Assembly (NCBI GenBank): GCA_039714215.1
Contig: JBDLJU010000001.1
Coordinates: forward strand, 8,076 to 72,075
Length of the DNA: 64,000 bases
Direction of reading: 5' to 3'
From: UBA11579 sp039714215
GTDB taxonomy: Bacteria; Chloroflexota; Anaerolineae; Anaerolineales; UBA11579
How positions within the stretch are numbered: the first letter of the stretch is position 1; each line of letters starts with the position of its first letter. The notes below the pieces were generated by a model. The model saw only the letters and a list, made by a program, of their open reading frames with translations, had not been told where the DNA came from and did no database searches. A program made the position numbers and the translations under genes. This document shows, in pieces, positions 42,533 through 52,196 of the stretch.

Positions 42533-45500
42533 ATGAGTAATTTACTTGTTCAAAACCTCAAAAAATTGTTCTCCGAAGACCAATTTGGTCAGATCATTCG
42601 TGGGTTAAGGACCGATGCTGCAGTCTGGACTGCAGTCCAGGACCCAGCAATAACAAAAAAAATGGTTGACCTTGCAGGTCCTGATCTTTCCCGCTGGACG
42701 CCAGCTTTTGCCGCCTTGACCATTTTAGGATTTTCGGACCTCTTTCCGAAGCTCAAGACGGATACTTTTTCATTGGATGAAAACCTAAAGAACCAGGCTT
42801 TGGTTGAACTTGAAAAAATCACCACTCAATCAAACGAAAACACATACCCCCTTCCAATTGAATCTGCTGTACTGGCAGCTCTTGCCCTCAGGGAACGCTG
42901 GTTGATATTAATGCAGCCAGACATTTCTGTATTTAAGGTCGAATCAAATCTTGCTGCCTGGAAATCAGTGATTGCCTGTTTGATTGGACTATTACCCGAC
43001 CCCGCAAGCCTGATAACCGATCTGCTGAACGCCAATTCCCCAAAACTGCACACCCTGGCGATCCACGGCCTGACCACCAACCCGGCAGAAGAAGAACATC
43101 TTTCAGATGTTTTCTTGCGAGCAGCCCTCGAGCTCTCCCCGATTGCAAGGATCGACATTTTACGCCAGTGCACACAACTAAATCCCAAACTGGCAGAATT
43201 CCTGGCAATCAGATTGATCAAACAATTGGAGCTAGGAAATCGCCCTAACAATAATCCCTTTGATAATATTCAAAATCTCGTAGAAATGTCCGAGATGCTC
43301 AAGATTACTGGTCAGTACGAGCAAGCCATTCCCGCACTTGAAAACTTATGGCAAACCACGACCAACTTGCAAACTGACCTGACCGCTCAATTAGCCCAGG
43401 CAGCTGCGAAAAACAAGGATCAAGATTCAGCATTGTTAGCTGTTGAAAAGATCGCCAAGCTCGCAGACCAAATTCCGGTGGACGCCAGCGCTGATATTGC
43501 CCTGGCACAAATTCAAACTGGTCAGCTCGACCCCAATAATTTAGAGATTAAATCTATCCCAGCTACAAATAAACCAGAAACCCCTTCAGCCCTACTGGCT
43601 AAAGCGCAGTTGGCTGTAAAAAATAATCAACAGGACCAGGCTCAAACTTTCGCTGCCCAGGCATACGAAGCTACGATCCAATTCCTCCGCACGAAAGATA
43701 CGCTGCCCTCAGACATTTCCAATACACTCACCCCCGATTTCCTTCAGGCTTTGATTGCGTGCTTGATTGAGCTGGAGCTTGCCATTGAGGCCAGTGAATT
43801 AGCTGATTCTGTTATTGCCATGCTTCCAAACCATGCGGAAATTGTGAATTTATTCAGCCAGGCAAAATTCCTTTCTGGTGAGACGACCAAATCACTCGAA
43901 AACGCGTACGTTGCCTCTGCTTTAGAACCCAACAATCCTTTTTACCGGCGCAGCCTGATCGAAATGCTGGTGAAAATGGAACGCTGGCAGGATTCTGTCA
44001 GGGAAGCAGACGCATACCTGGCTCAACTTGATACACCCAGCACGGCTGATATCCACCTGGTTGCCACCTGCTACCTGCACACCAAACAATATCGTGATGC
44101 TGCAATCATCGCCAACCGGGGCCTGGCATTAGAAACAGACAGCAGCGACCTTCATGCCCTGCTCGGAAAGATCTACCAGCAGGACAATAAGACTGAAAAG
44201 GCAGTAAAACACTATAATCAGGCGATCTTGATCAGCCCCCAGACCACGGAATTCTGGTCTGATCTCGCCATGCTCTACCAGGATCAGGGGAAAGTAGAAA
44301 AAGCTGAGGAAATCCTCTTTTCTGCTTTTGAGGTGATCCCCAACAACGCCCACCTCCACCTTCAGCTAGGTCAAATCCACTGTGCAAACAACAAATCTAC
44401 AGAAGCCCTCGCTGAATTCAACATTGCCCATCAATACGTTGATGTAGAGACTACCCAAGAAACTCGGCAAGAAATCTTCACACAGCTCGGTACTCATTTA
44501 CAAAATCAAGGGTATCGCCAAGAAGCACTTACCACGCTTGAGGAAGGTCACCAGGCCTTCCCGGTGAACCCAAAAATAGCTCATCTGCTGGGAAAGTCAC
44601 TCTCGGATGATGGGAGAGATCAAGAAGCATTGGCAGCTTTTGAAATTGCTTCCCAATCTAAAAAAGTAACTGCCAACCTGCTCCTGGACCACAGTAAAGC
44701 CCTGCTGGCTGTTGGCGGAAAATCAGCCGAAGCAGCGGAAAAGATTTCACAGGCTTTGGAACTTGAGCCAAACAATCAGCTGTGCTCTCCCCTCCTGGGT
44801 GAAGCTGCTGCACAGTCCGGTGACCACCATCAGGCGATCAATATTTTCCAGAACGCTCTGCAGTCTGACCTTGCTAAAGATCCAACCTGGCAGGTAAAGC
44901 TCTCCACCAACCTGGCTAATTCAGCCTTTGAACTCAACCAACCTGAGATTGCTATCACCTTCTTGCAGGAATCTTTACAGAAATCTCCTGACAACTTATT
45001 AGCAAAACAAACCTTATGCCAGGCTTTCATTTATACCAACCTGAACAGGGATGCCCAGAGATTGATCGAGGAAATCCTTGAACAGAATCCACAGAACCTG
45101 GAAATCCTGATGTGGGCGTCTGATCAGGCGATCAAAATCAATGATCTTGATTATGCCTCTGAAGTTCTCAACCAGGCCAAAGAAATCGCCCCCCAGAAAG
45201 CCGACATTATGGTCCGCCTGGGATACATTCAGCTCGAAAAGGGCGAAGAAGCAGTAGCCAGAGAGACCTTTGGTCAGCTGTTCTCCGCAGAAAATGTGGA
45301 CATCAGCAACCTGCGCCTCGCCGCTCAGGCCTTAATTGGTCTTGGTGATATTTCCAGCAGCATTCCTTATCTTGAGAAAGCGCTGGAACTCAGCGATTAT
45401 AAATCCAGCGACCTGCTCCGAGAGCTGACCATCCTGCACCTGCAATCTGGTAATGATCAAGCTGCCCTCGAGACTGTTCAGAAACAAATCAAGATCCAGC

Positions 45501-47818
45501 CGATGCAGTCCAGCTTACATGTCAGCGAAGCAGATATTTTCTGCAAGCTCTCCCAACCCAATGCAGCGCTGAACAGCATGCTGAAAGCGCTCAAACTTGC
45601 CCCGGATTCTGCACCACTGCATCTCAAAACTGCCAGACTGCAACGGACAAATCACGATCTCTCGAAGAGTCTCTTCCATATCAAACGCGCTCTGCAAGCA
45701 GATGCTGCTGATCCCGAAATTCAGATCCAGGCTGCGGAGGTGCTCCAGGCATGCTTGTTAGATGAGCAAGCCTTGTCAGTGACTTCCTCGCTGCTCGAGA
45801 ATGAACAGCCAAGCCCCGCAGCGCTTGTCTTGAGAGCTGAACTGCTCCTGGATCAGAGTTTTGAAAAAGACCAGGATCAAATTGAAGATTTGGTCCGGAT
45901 GGCGGCCCGCTTGTCTAGCAGTGACCCCAAACTGATGGCCCTCCAATCCCGAATCGAATCCCTTTTCGGTGACTCTTATAGAGCAGAAAGTATTTTTGAA
46001 CAGGCAATGCTCAATCTCTCCGCCTATGATGTCAAAGAGCTGGACGATCTATCCCTGAGCACAATAAAACTCTCCCTTGCTAAAGCTGCACTTGAGATGA
46101 AGAAATGGGATATCTCCATATACTTCTCAAAGGAAGCACAGAAGCTAACTCCGAATGAACCCGCTCCTTATTTACTGCAGGTGATTGCCTATACAAAACG
46201 AGCTGAGGCCCATTTCCGCAGCAGAGCAATCCATATGGGCAACCCAACCTCCGTATCGATTGCCAGACACCCAATTACGATAGCAGCTTTCAACCAGGCA
46301 ATCGAATCCACCGAAAGCTTTGCCCCCGCCCCATCCGCCAACAATACACTCAGCCGCTGGCGCACACGTGGAGAGCTTGCCTTGTTGGATAAAGAGCCAG
46401 GCACATCGATTGACACATTGAGCGAAACTCCTGATGACTTTGCCGCCCTGCTGACGGCTTTTAATAAAGCAGAAATCGTCCCTGATATAGACCTCTCACG
46501 GCATCATCAATCGGCAGAGGTGATTTTCCAACGGGCACTGCTTAATTCACAGCTGGACCCAGAACAAGCGCTCACATTGGCTGAGACTCTCGTTCAGATG
46601 ACCCCCAACAACCCTGAATATGCCGCATTGTATGCCTTCCTTGCCAAAGCGGTTGGAGAAGATCAGGTTGCATTAAACAGCATCGAACACGCCATCAGGC
46701 TGGTCAGCGGCGAGTCGTTGTGGCACGCCTTAGCTGGCGAACTGCATATGACCTTCTCCAACTACCCTGAGGCAATCAGCCACTTTGAACTGGCTCAGAA
46801 GATCGACGAAACCAACCCAGCACACAGCTTCAACCTTGGAAAAGCATATGCAGCCAATAACTATTACGCAAAAGCGATCCCAGCCCTTGAAAAAGCTGTC
46901 GATCAAGCCCCGCTCGAGCCAGAATACTGGATTTCACTGGCGAAAACTTATCAAAGCAGCGAGCAGGACGATTCTGCCATCGAGGCGGTCAAGAAAGCGT
47001 TGAAATTAGCGCCGAACAGCCTAAAAATCGTGCTGTCTGCGGCAGAAATTGCCACTCAGTCTGAAACAGAAAGCGCCGTAGGCGAGAAATTGGCTGCTAA
47101 AGCCGTATCCATGGCAACCCAATCTTCCGTAGAGATCATTCAAATTTGTGAGCTGCTGGTCAAGCTCAATCAAATTGAGCAGGCGCTGGTTTACATCAAC
47201 GGAAAGATCGATTTAGCCGTTGAGCAAATTCCTCTGCTGATCCAGCGGGCGAAACTGATTGGTTTACAACAAGGCAGCCAGGAAAAACTCAACCTGCTGA
47301 TCGAACTCGCCAAAGAAAATTCCAAAAACCCATTGATCTTTGCTAATCTGGCCGATGCCTACATTGATACAAACAATCCTGAGGAAGCAATTCGCTCTGC
47401 CCAGTTTGCGCTCAAGTATGCCGACCAATCACTCGACCTCCCCCACCGGGCAAAGCTGCATTACCAGCTCGGCGTGCTTCTCCGTCAGTCCGGTCAGCTC
47501 GACCAGGCATTACACCAACTGACGCAAACACTGCAGCTCACCCCGAACTTCCTGGCAGCTCACCTGGAGATCGGTGAAACACTGACCCAAAGAAATGAAT
47601 TCGAAAAAGCCTTAACTCATTACCAGACGGCGATTGAAATTTCGCCGAATGACCCCAGAGCTTACAAAGAAGCTGGGATGCTGCTCAAAGAAGGAAAAGA
47701 TTATCTCGGCGCAGAAACCATGTTCCGGCAAGCTTATGCCCACGATAAAAACGACCTATTCATTCAACGCCAGCTGGCGGCTGTGATCGCCCTGGCATTA
47801 ATTCACCAGCCAAGGTAA
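42533..47818 (+). CDS. Giant TPR-repeat protein
   Basis: A soluble 1761-residue protein with no signal peptide or TM. After an N-terminal helical region (about 1-240, HEAT-like in look) almost the whole length consists of 34-residue helical hairpins of the tetratricopeptide type. Examples are DLHALLGKIYQQDNKTEKAV with the next helix, SFNLGKAYAANNYYAKAIPA, and KLHYQLGVLLRQSGQLDQAL. Dozens of units are present. Such superhelices bind peptides or assemble complexes. AAGG precedes the ATG; the stop is 12 nt before the start of the C25-like protease gene. It is the likely partner or substrate-recognition scaffold of that protease. No enzymatic motif was seen. Confidence 0.88.
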   Translation: MSNLLVQNLKKLFSEDQFGQIIRGLRTDAAVWTAVQDPAITKKMVDLAGPDLSRWTPAFAALTILGFSDLFPKLKTDTFSLDENLKNQALVELEKITTQSNENTYPLPIESAVLAALALRERWLILMQPDISVFKVESNLAAWKSVIACLIGLLPDPASLITDLLNANSPKLHTLAIHGLTTNPAEEEHLSDVFLRAALELSPIARIDILRQCTQLNPKLAEFLAIRLIKQLELGNRPNNNPFDNIQNLVEMSEMLKITGQYEQAIPALENLWQTTTNLQTDLTAQLAQAAAKNKDQDSALLAVEKIAKLADQIPVDASADIALAQIQTGQLDPNNLEIKSIPATNKPETPSALLAKAQLAVKNNQQDQAQTFAAQAYEATIQFLRTKDTLPSDISNTLTPDFLQALIACLIELELAIEASELADSVIAMLPNHAEIVNLFSQAKFLSGETTKSLENAYVASALEPNNPFYRRSLIEMLVKMERWQDSVREADAYLAQLDTPSTADIHLVATCYLHTKQYRDAAIIANRGLALETDSSDLHALLGKIYQQDNKTEKAVKHYNQAILISPQTTEFWSDLAMLYQDQGKVEKAEEILFSAFEVIPNNAHLHLQLGQIHCANNKSTEALAEFNIAHQYVDVETTQETRQEIFTQLGTHLQNQGYRQEALTTLEEGHQAFPVNPKIAHLLGKSLSDDGRDQEALAAFEIASQSKKVTANLLLDHSKALLAVGGKSAEAAEKISQALELEPNNQLCSPLLGEAAAQSGDHHQAINIFQNALQSDLAKDPTWQVKLSTNLANSAFELNQPEIAITFLQESLQKSPDNLLAKQTLCQAFIYTNLNRDAQRLIEEILEQNPQNLEILMWASDQAIKINDLDYASEVLNQAKEIAPQKADIMVRLGYIQLEKGEEAVARETFGQLFSAENVDISNLRLAAQALIGLGDISSSIPYLEKALELSDYKSSDLLRELTILHLQSGNDQAALETVQKQIKIQPMQSSLHVSEADIFCKLSQPNAALNSMLKALKLAPDSAPLHLKTARLQRTNHDLSKSLFHIKRALQADAADPEIQIQAAEVLQACLLDEQALSVTSSLLENEQPSPAALVLRAELLLDQSFEKDQDQIEDLVRMAARLSSSDPKLMALQSRIESLFGDSYRAESIFEQAMLNLSAYDVKELDDLSLSTIKLSLAKAALEMKKWDISIYFSKEAQKLTPNEPAPYLLQVIAYTKRAEAHFRSRAIHMGNPTSVSIARHPITIAAFNQAIESTESFAPAPSANNTLSRWRTRGELALLDKEPGTSIDTLSETPDDFAALLTAFNKAEIVPDIDLSRHHQSAEVIFQRALLNSQLDPEQALTLAETLVQMTPNNPEYAALYAFLAKAVGEDQVALNSIEHAIRLVSGESLWHALAGELHMTFSNYPEAISHFELAQKIDETNPAHSFNLGKAYAANNYYAKAIPALEKAVDQAPLEPEYWISLAKTYQSSEQDDSAIEAVKKALKLAPNSLKIVLSAAEIATQSETESAVGEKLAAKAVSMATQSSVEIIQICELLVKLNQIEQALVYINGKIDLAVEQIPLLIQRAKLIGLQQGSQEKLNLLIELAKENSKNPLIFANLADAYIDTNNPEEAIRSAQFALKYADQSLDLPHRAKLHYQLGVLLRQSGQLDQALHQLTQTLQLTPNFLAAHLEIGETLTQRNEFEKALTHYQTAIEISPNDPRAYKEAGMLLKEGKDYLGAETMFRQAYAHDKNDLFIQRQLAAVIALALIHQPR

Positions 47819-47830
47819 ACAGGATAATCC

Positions 47831-50392
47831 ATGGAAAATCTAACAAGCACTTACACCAAATCCAGAGTTATCAACCGCAGTACGCTGCTTGCCATGCTTA
47901 ACGCGGCGGTCTCGACCGGAGCAACCAAATTTGCCCGCAGGGCTGCCGCGATGTGGCTGGAGGCGTTTTCCGGCGACTTGGCAGTCGAATACCAACAAGC
48001 CGCAGCGATGTTGAAAGATGACCTGGTCACAGATGCGATACCAATACTCAAACAAATTTGTTTCACTGACCCAGAATACCTGGCTGCCCAGCGTCTATTG
48101 GCATATTCAAGCGGGCACGCTCAATACTCGTCAGTGGCAACTGCCCAAGGCTGCATTGCAGCTTTAGGCGGCAGCTACCGGGGAAGCAGTCCTGCCCCTG
48201 AATGGGCTGACCTGCTGGTAAAAGCTCGTGAAGCTGAGCGCACAAAAAATATTTCTGAAGCGCAGCAATTCTATCTAGAAGCACTCACCCTGCAGCCAAA
48301 CACGCCATTACCAGCTGTGCTGCATCTGAAATTCACTGTGGAACAATATGACTGGAAAACCAATTACAAATTAGGCGAACAGTATATTGCCCGCTGGCCT
48401 GATGCGCTCTCCTGCATCCTCACACATGCAAACACGCTCACCGCCGGCGGCGATCAAGGACAATCGGTCAGCTTACTGCATCAAGCAGCATCCCTGGACA
48501 TTGGCGGGCAGGTCGCCGCCCGGTTGTGGGGCACAACCCATGCATATCTCGGCATCTGGCCGCAGAACCCCACCCTGGAATTTAACCTCCCCATCCCCGC
48601 TGAAGTAGCCGCAGTGCTGGGCTGGAATCAGCTGCCTCAGGGGAGTGAATCCCGGAAAAAATCTTCCCGAATATTTAACTTCAAGCAAACATCAAGTGAT
48701 AATACTGAAGAAGAAATCAACGTCTCAAACCAGGTAATCGAATCCGCAAAAGAAGAATTTGAAAAACTTGCGTCAAAGCTGAAAAAATCAGACCTCGGAA
48801 ATGGCGATGGCCGCTTCCCAGTTTATCTGGTGATCACCTCGCAGCAGGGGCTTGAAAAACAATATGGCATCGACCAGCTGGCATCGATTGACGCCGCTCT
48901 CAAGCAAGTGGTGACAGCAACCCAGATGCTGCCCAATTGGAACTCCTATCTGGTGTATGTCGATGAAGCCACCTCAACGGACCAATTTGGCCTCCCCCCG
49001 GCGAAAGCGAATGACGCCTGGGCAATTAAATCCCTGATTAACAAACTAGACGAGCGTCTTGCACAGGGAGGAGAAATGATTGGTGCAATCTTGATTGTTG
49101 GTGGGCCGACGGTGGTACCCTTCCACCACCTGCCAAATCCAATTGATGACTTTGATACCGATGTGCCTTCAGACAACCCGTATGCCAGCTCGGATGAAAA
49201 TTATTTCGTGCCCACCTGGCCGATTGGCAGGCTCCCGGGCAGCGGCGACAGCGACCCAACCGCCTTACTGCGCCAATTAGAGAAGGTGAACCGAGACCGT
49301 AGTGCCAGGATCACCCAGAACAGCCGCTCCTTCTTCCTGAGATTGTTCGATTGGCTGCGATCAAAGATCAGCATGAATAGCAGCAAGCACAACTTCGGTT
49401 ATTCTGCCGAAGTCTGGCAGCGGGCTGCACATTCTGTTTTCCGCCCGATCGGGAAAGCGCACACCTTGATGATTTCCCCACCGACAGAAGCGGTTAATTT
49501 CGAGCGCAAGAAACAAAAACCAAGCCGTCTGGCATACTACAACCTGCATGGGTTGGAAGATGCCCCGGAGTGGTACGGGCAGAGAGACCCGATTGAAACG
49601 ATTAATGGCCCTGACTATCCGATTGCACTACGCCCTAAGGATATCCAAAACAGCGGCAGTGCCCCGCACATTGTGTTTTCCGAAGCCTGCTTTGGAGCGA
49701 ATATCTTCCAAAAGCGGATTGAGGATGCCATTGTGCTCAAGTTCCTGGACTCAGGCACCAAGGCAGTTGTCGGCTCAACCTGCACCTCCTACGGCTCAAT
49801 CGCTCCCCCGCTGATCGCCGCAGATCTCTTAGGCAAGGCATTCTGGAGCATTCTCAAAGATGGCTACCCTGCCGGTGAAGCGCTGCGCAGAGCAAAAATC
49901 CATCTGGCGAAAGATATGAACCGCCGGCAAGGCTACCTCGATGGTGAAGACCAGAAAACCCTGGTTTCCTTTGTGCTTTACGGCGACCCATTAGCCCAGC
50001 CTGATTTATTGAATGAGAACACCGCTGCAAAGGCTAACTTACGCCTGACCTACGATTCAGAAAATATCCACACAGTCTGTGACAAGGTCAATCACCCCAA
50101 CGAAAATTCGATCCCGCCTGAGGTGGTCAAACAGGTCAAATCTGTGGTCAACCAATATCTCCCCGGAATGAGTAATGCCCAGGTGCACTACAGCCACAGT
50201 CATGTAGAGTGCAGCGGTCACGATTGCCCCAGCAACCATATGGGCGCTAAGACTGCACCAGATCATCCCCTCACCCGCAAAGTGGTGACACTCAGCAAGA
50301 AGTATGAAAGAGGCAAGAGCACCCATCACCAACACGCACGAATAACGATTAATGCCAAAGGCGAGATGGTAAAACTGGCAGTATCCCGCTAG
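47831..50392 (+). CDS. Caspase-fold (C25/gingipain-like) protease with N-terminal helical repeats
   Basis: An 853-residue soluble protein. Residues 1 to about 300 are TPR-like helices. Residues about 328-730 resemble the C25 family: VYLVITSQQG, ILIVGGPTVVP, DNPYASSDENYFVPTWPIGRLPG, then His573 in YYNLHGLED and Cys620 in VFSEACFGAN as the likely dyad, and LYGDPLAQPDL at the end. The order and spacing of His and Cys match the caspase/gingipain/CHAT clan. A C-terminal tail (about 786-804) is rich in His and Cys (HYSHSHVECSGHDCPSNHMG), a possible metal site. No signal peptide, unlike gingipains, so it acts in the cytoplasm. AGGA precedes the ATG. The stop overlaps the convergent phosphoesterase stop in a shared CTAG. 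Confidence 0.82.
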   Translation: MENLTSTYTKSRVINRSTLLAMLNAAVSTGATKFARRAAAMWLEAFSGDLAVEYQQAAAMLKDDLVTDAIPILKQICFTDPEYLAAQRLLAYSSGHAQYSSVATAQGCIAALGGSYRGSSPAPEWADLLVKAREAERTKNISEAQQFYLEALTLQPNTPLPAVLHLKFTVEQYDWKTNYKLGEQYIARWPDALSCILTHANTLTAGGDQGQSVSLLHQAASLDIGGQVAARLWGTTHAYLGIWPQNPTLEFNLPIPAEVAAVLGWNQLPQGSESRKKSSRIFNFKQTSSDNTEEEINVSNQVIESAKEEFEKLASKLKKSDLGNGDGRFPVYLVITSQQGLEKQYGIDQLASIDAALKQVVTATQMLPNWNSYLVYVDEATSTDQFGLPPAKANDAWAIKSLINKLDERLAQGGEMIGAILIVGGPTVVPFHHLPNPIDDFDTDVPSDNPYASSDENYFVPTWPIGRLPGSGDSDPTALLRQLEKVNRDRSARITQNSRSFFLRLFDWLRSKISMNSSKHNFGYSAEVWQRAAHSVFRPIGKAHTLMISPPTEAVNFERKKQKPSRLAYYNLHGLEDAPEWYGQRDPIETINGPDYPIALRPKDIQNSGSAPHIVFSEACFGANIFQKRIEDAIVLKFLDSGTKAVVGSTCTSYGSIAPPLIAADLLGKAFWSILKDGYPAGEALRRAKIHLAKDMNRRQGYLDGEDQKTLVSFVLYGDPLAQPDLLNENTAAKANLRLTYDSENIHTVCDKVNHPNENSIPPEVVKQVKSVVNQYLPGMSNAQVHYSHSHVECSGHDCPSNHMGAKTAPDHPLTRKVVTLSKKYERGKSTHHQHARITINAKGEMVKLAVSR

Positions 50393-50895
50393 TCAGTCTG
50401 CGAGCTGTGTAATTCAACAAATTCACTTTGCCTTGTAATCAGATCAAATAAAACCATCGTGCTGCGTCCGTTCAGGCCAAGAATTTCTCCTGGATTGAGC
50501 AGCACGGTTTTATTTACCTGTTCAAGACTGGCGGTATGGTTGTGCCCAAAGCAAACCAAGTCATATTCCCCCGATTGAGCCAACCTTTTCCCAATTTCAG
50601 GGTAATGATTCATGGCTATGCGCAGGCCTTCGACTTCCAGTTCAGCCAGCTCACCATACAGCGCAAAATTGCCAGACTTGGCCGCAAGATTCGCCACAGC
50701 CTGGTGATCGCCGTCATTGTTGCCCCACACCAGATGGACAGGAATATCCCCCAAGCCTTCCACCAGCTGATTCACCATGAATGGGGAAATCAAATCGCCG
50801 CAGTGCAGCACTGCCTGACATTCCCGCAAATGAGGTAACGCCTCTTCCATCCGCCAAAAATTATCATGAGAGTCACTGAGAATTCCAATCTGCAT
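50389..50895 (-). CDS. YfcE/MJ0936-like metallophosphoesterase
   Basis: A 168-residue calcineurin-like phosphodiesterase. The start at 50895 follows GGAAGG; a longer frame adds eight residues without SD. Metal ligands are visible in GILSDSHDN, LHCGD, VWGNNDGD, NHYPEIG and CFGHNHTA. These small enzymes hydrolyse phosphodiesters in vitro; the cellular substrate is unknown. It is convergent with the protease operon and shares its stop codon bases. Confidence 0.93.
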   Translation of the reverse strand: MQIGILSDSHDNFWRMEEALPHLRECQAVLHCGDLISPFMVNQLVEGLGDIPVHLVWGNNDGDHQAVANLAAKSGNFALYGELAELEVEGLRIAMNHYPEIGKRLAQSGEYDLVCFGHNHTASLEQVNKTVLLNPGEILGLNGRSTMVLFDLITRQSEFVELHSSQTD

Positions 50896-50970
50896 CGAGT
50901 ACCTTCCTCTCCATCGCAATTGTGTTTATGATACACTCTATCCTATCAAATTTATTCAGGATCACAAGAC

Positions 50971-52119
50971 ATGAAACAAAAGTTTATCGATACTGCAGTT
51001 ACCGTAGTCAGTATGGTCATTATGTTCGCCGCTGGCTATTACACAAACCATTTGATCAATCCTCCAGAACTTGACATGCCAGTACTTTCCCAGGCACGAG
51101 AAGTCATGGAAAACCATGCCTGGTACCCTGTCCCGCCAATCAAGGAGCAGGAATACGGGATGATCGCAGGTCTGGTAGCTTCTTATGACGACCCTTATGC
51201 CTCCTTTATCGAACCATATCAGCACGAATTGTACACCGATACTTTCCAGGGCAGCTTCGGTGGGATCGGCTCAGAGGTCACCAAAAACCAGGCTGGCGAG
51301 ATCTTGCTTTATCCTTTCCCTGACAGCCCTGCGAATGAAGCAGGGATCGAAGATGGAGACCGCCTGGTATCGGTTGAGGGAACCGAGATCACCGAGGAGG
51401 ATTCTTTGGATTCGGTGGTATCTATGCTGCGTGGCCCGGTTGGACAAAAAGTGAGCCTATCCGTTTACCGGCCTTCCCAGGAAACCACCCTGGATTTTAA
51501 GATTAAGCGCCAGGAATTTGCCCTTCCTTCGGTAACCTGGCGGATTCTTGAGGAGGATGCAGAGGTTGGCTTAATCCGGGTTAACCTAATTGCTGACACA
51601 ACACCTGATGAAATACAACAGGCGGTGGAAGATTTAAGTTCTTCGAATGCTTCAAAATTTATCCTGGACCTGAGAGGGAACGGCGGCGGTTTACTTGAAG
51701 CAGGGGTTGAGATCGCCAGATTGTTCCTCGAAAAAGGGACGATCATCGAGCAGCAGTATGCGGGTTCTGATTTGGAAAGCTACAAGGCAAAACAAACCGG
51801 CGATCTGGCTGAAATCCCCCTGGTAGTGCTGATCGACCACAGCACCGCCAGCGCCTCAGAGATTATTGCCGGTGCCCTCCAGCAGCAGGATCGGGCAATC
51901 TTGATCGGTACACCATCTTTTGGGAAGAACGAGATTCAATATGTTTTCAAACTGCAGGATGATTCAAGTATCCATGTCACAGCGGGAAAATGGTGGCTCC
52001 CAGGAGAAGAGTCGATAGAAGACTTTTTCCTCTCACCAGATATCGTCATCTCTCCAGAAAATTACTCCGACAGCGAGCATTTTCTTAAAGCCATCGAGTA
52101 TTTTTCAAGCATCGATTAA
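50971..52119 (+). CDS. S41 carboxy-terminal processing protease with PDZ domain
   Basis: Membrane-anchored serine protease of 382 residues. One N-terminal TM (about 8-25), a short helical segment, a PDZ domain (about 90-178, GSFGGIGSEV, DSPANEAGIEDGDRLVSVEG) and the S41 core (ILDLRGNGGGLLEAGVEIA). The catalytic Ser lies in HSTASASEIIAGAL (Ser294 by family pattern) and Lys319 in GTPSFGKNEIQ. It is of the CtpA type, trimming C-termini of envelope proteins. It stands alone and ends at a bidirectional terminator facing the MoxR operon. Confidence 0.94.
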   Translation: MKQKFIDTAVTVVSMVIMFAAGYYTNHLINPPELDMPVLSQAREVMENHAWYPVPPIKEQEYGMIAGLVASYDDPYASFIEPYQHELYTDTFQGSFGGIGSEVTKNQAGEILLYPFPDSPANEAGIEDGDRLVSVEGTEITEEDSLDSVVSMLRGPVGQKVSLSVYRPSQETTLDFKIKRQEFALPSVTWRILEEDAEVGLIRVNLIADTTPDEIQQAVEDLSSSNASKFILDLRGNGGGLLEAGVEIARLFLEKGTIIEQQYAGSDLESYKAKQTGDLAEIPLVVLIDHSTASASEIIAGALQQQDRAILIGTPSFGKNEIQYVFKLQDDSSIHVTAGKWWLPGEESIEDFFLSPDIVISPENYSDSEHFLKAIEYFSSID

Positions 52120-52146
52120 TTTTTCAATCTGATTCAAATCACAAAA

Positions 52147-52188
52147 AAATCCCAGCTTAAAATACGGCTGGGATTTATCTGTTTTTAC
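52147..52188 (+). terminator. Bidirectional terminator between the S41 protease and moxR
   Basis: Ten-base-pair stem AAATCCCAGC (52147-52156) / GCTGGGATTT (52167-52176) with a 10-nt loop. It is followed by TATCTGTTTTT on the plus strand and preceded by an A-run that gives a T-run on the minus strand. Confidence 0.85.
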
Positions 52189-52196
52189 TTCTCAGG

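Noticed and set aside
47831..50392. CRISPR-linked TPR-CHAT (type III-E like) system
   Set aside because: No CRISPR repeats, cas genes or RAMP proteins occur anywhere in the window. The domain also looks closer to C25 than to CHAT because of the DNPYA...VGRLP-like segment and the YGDP ending.
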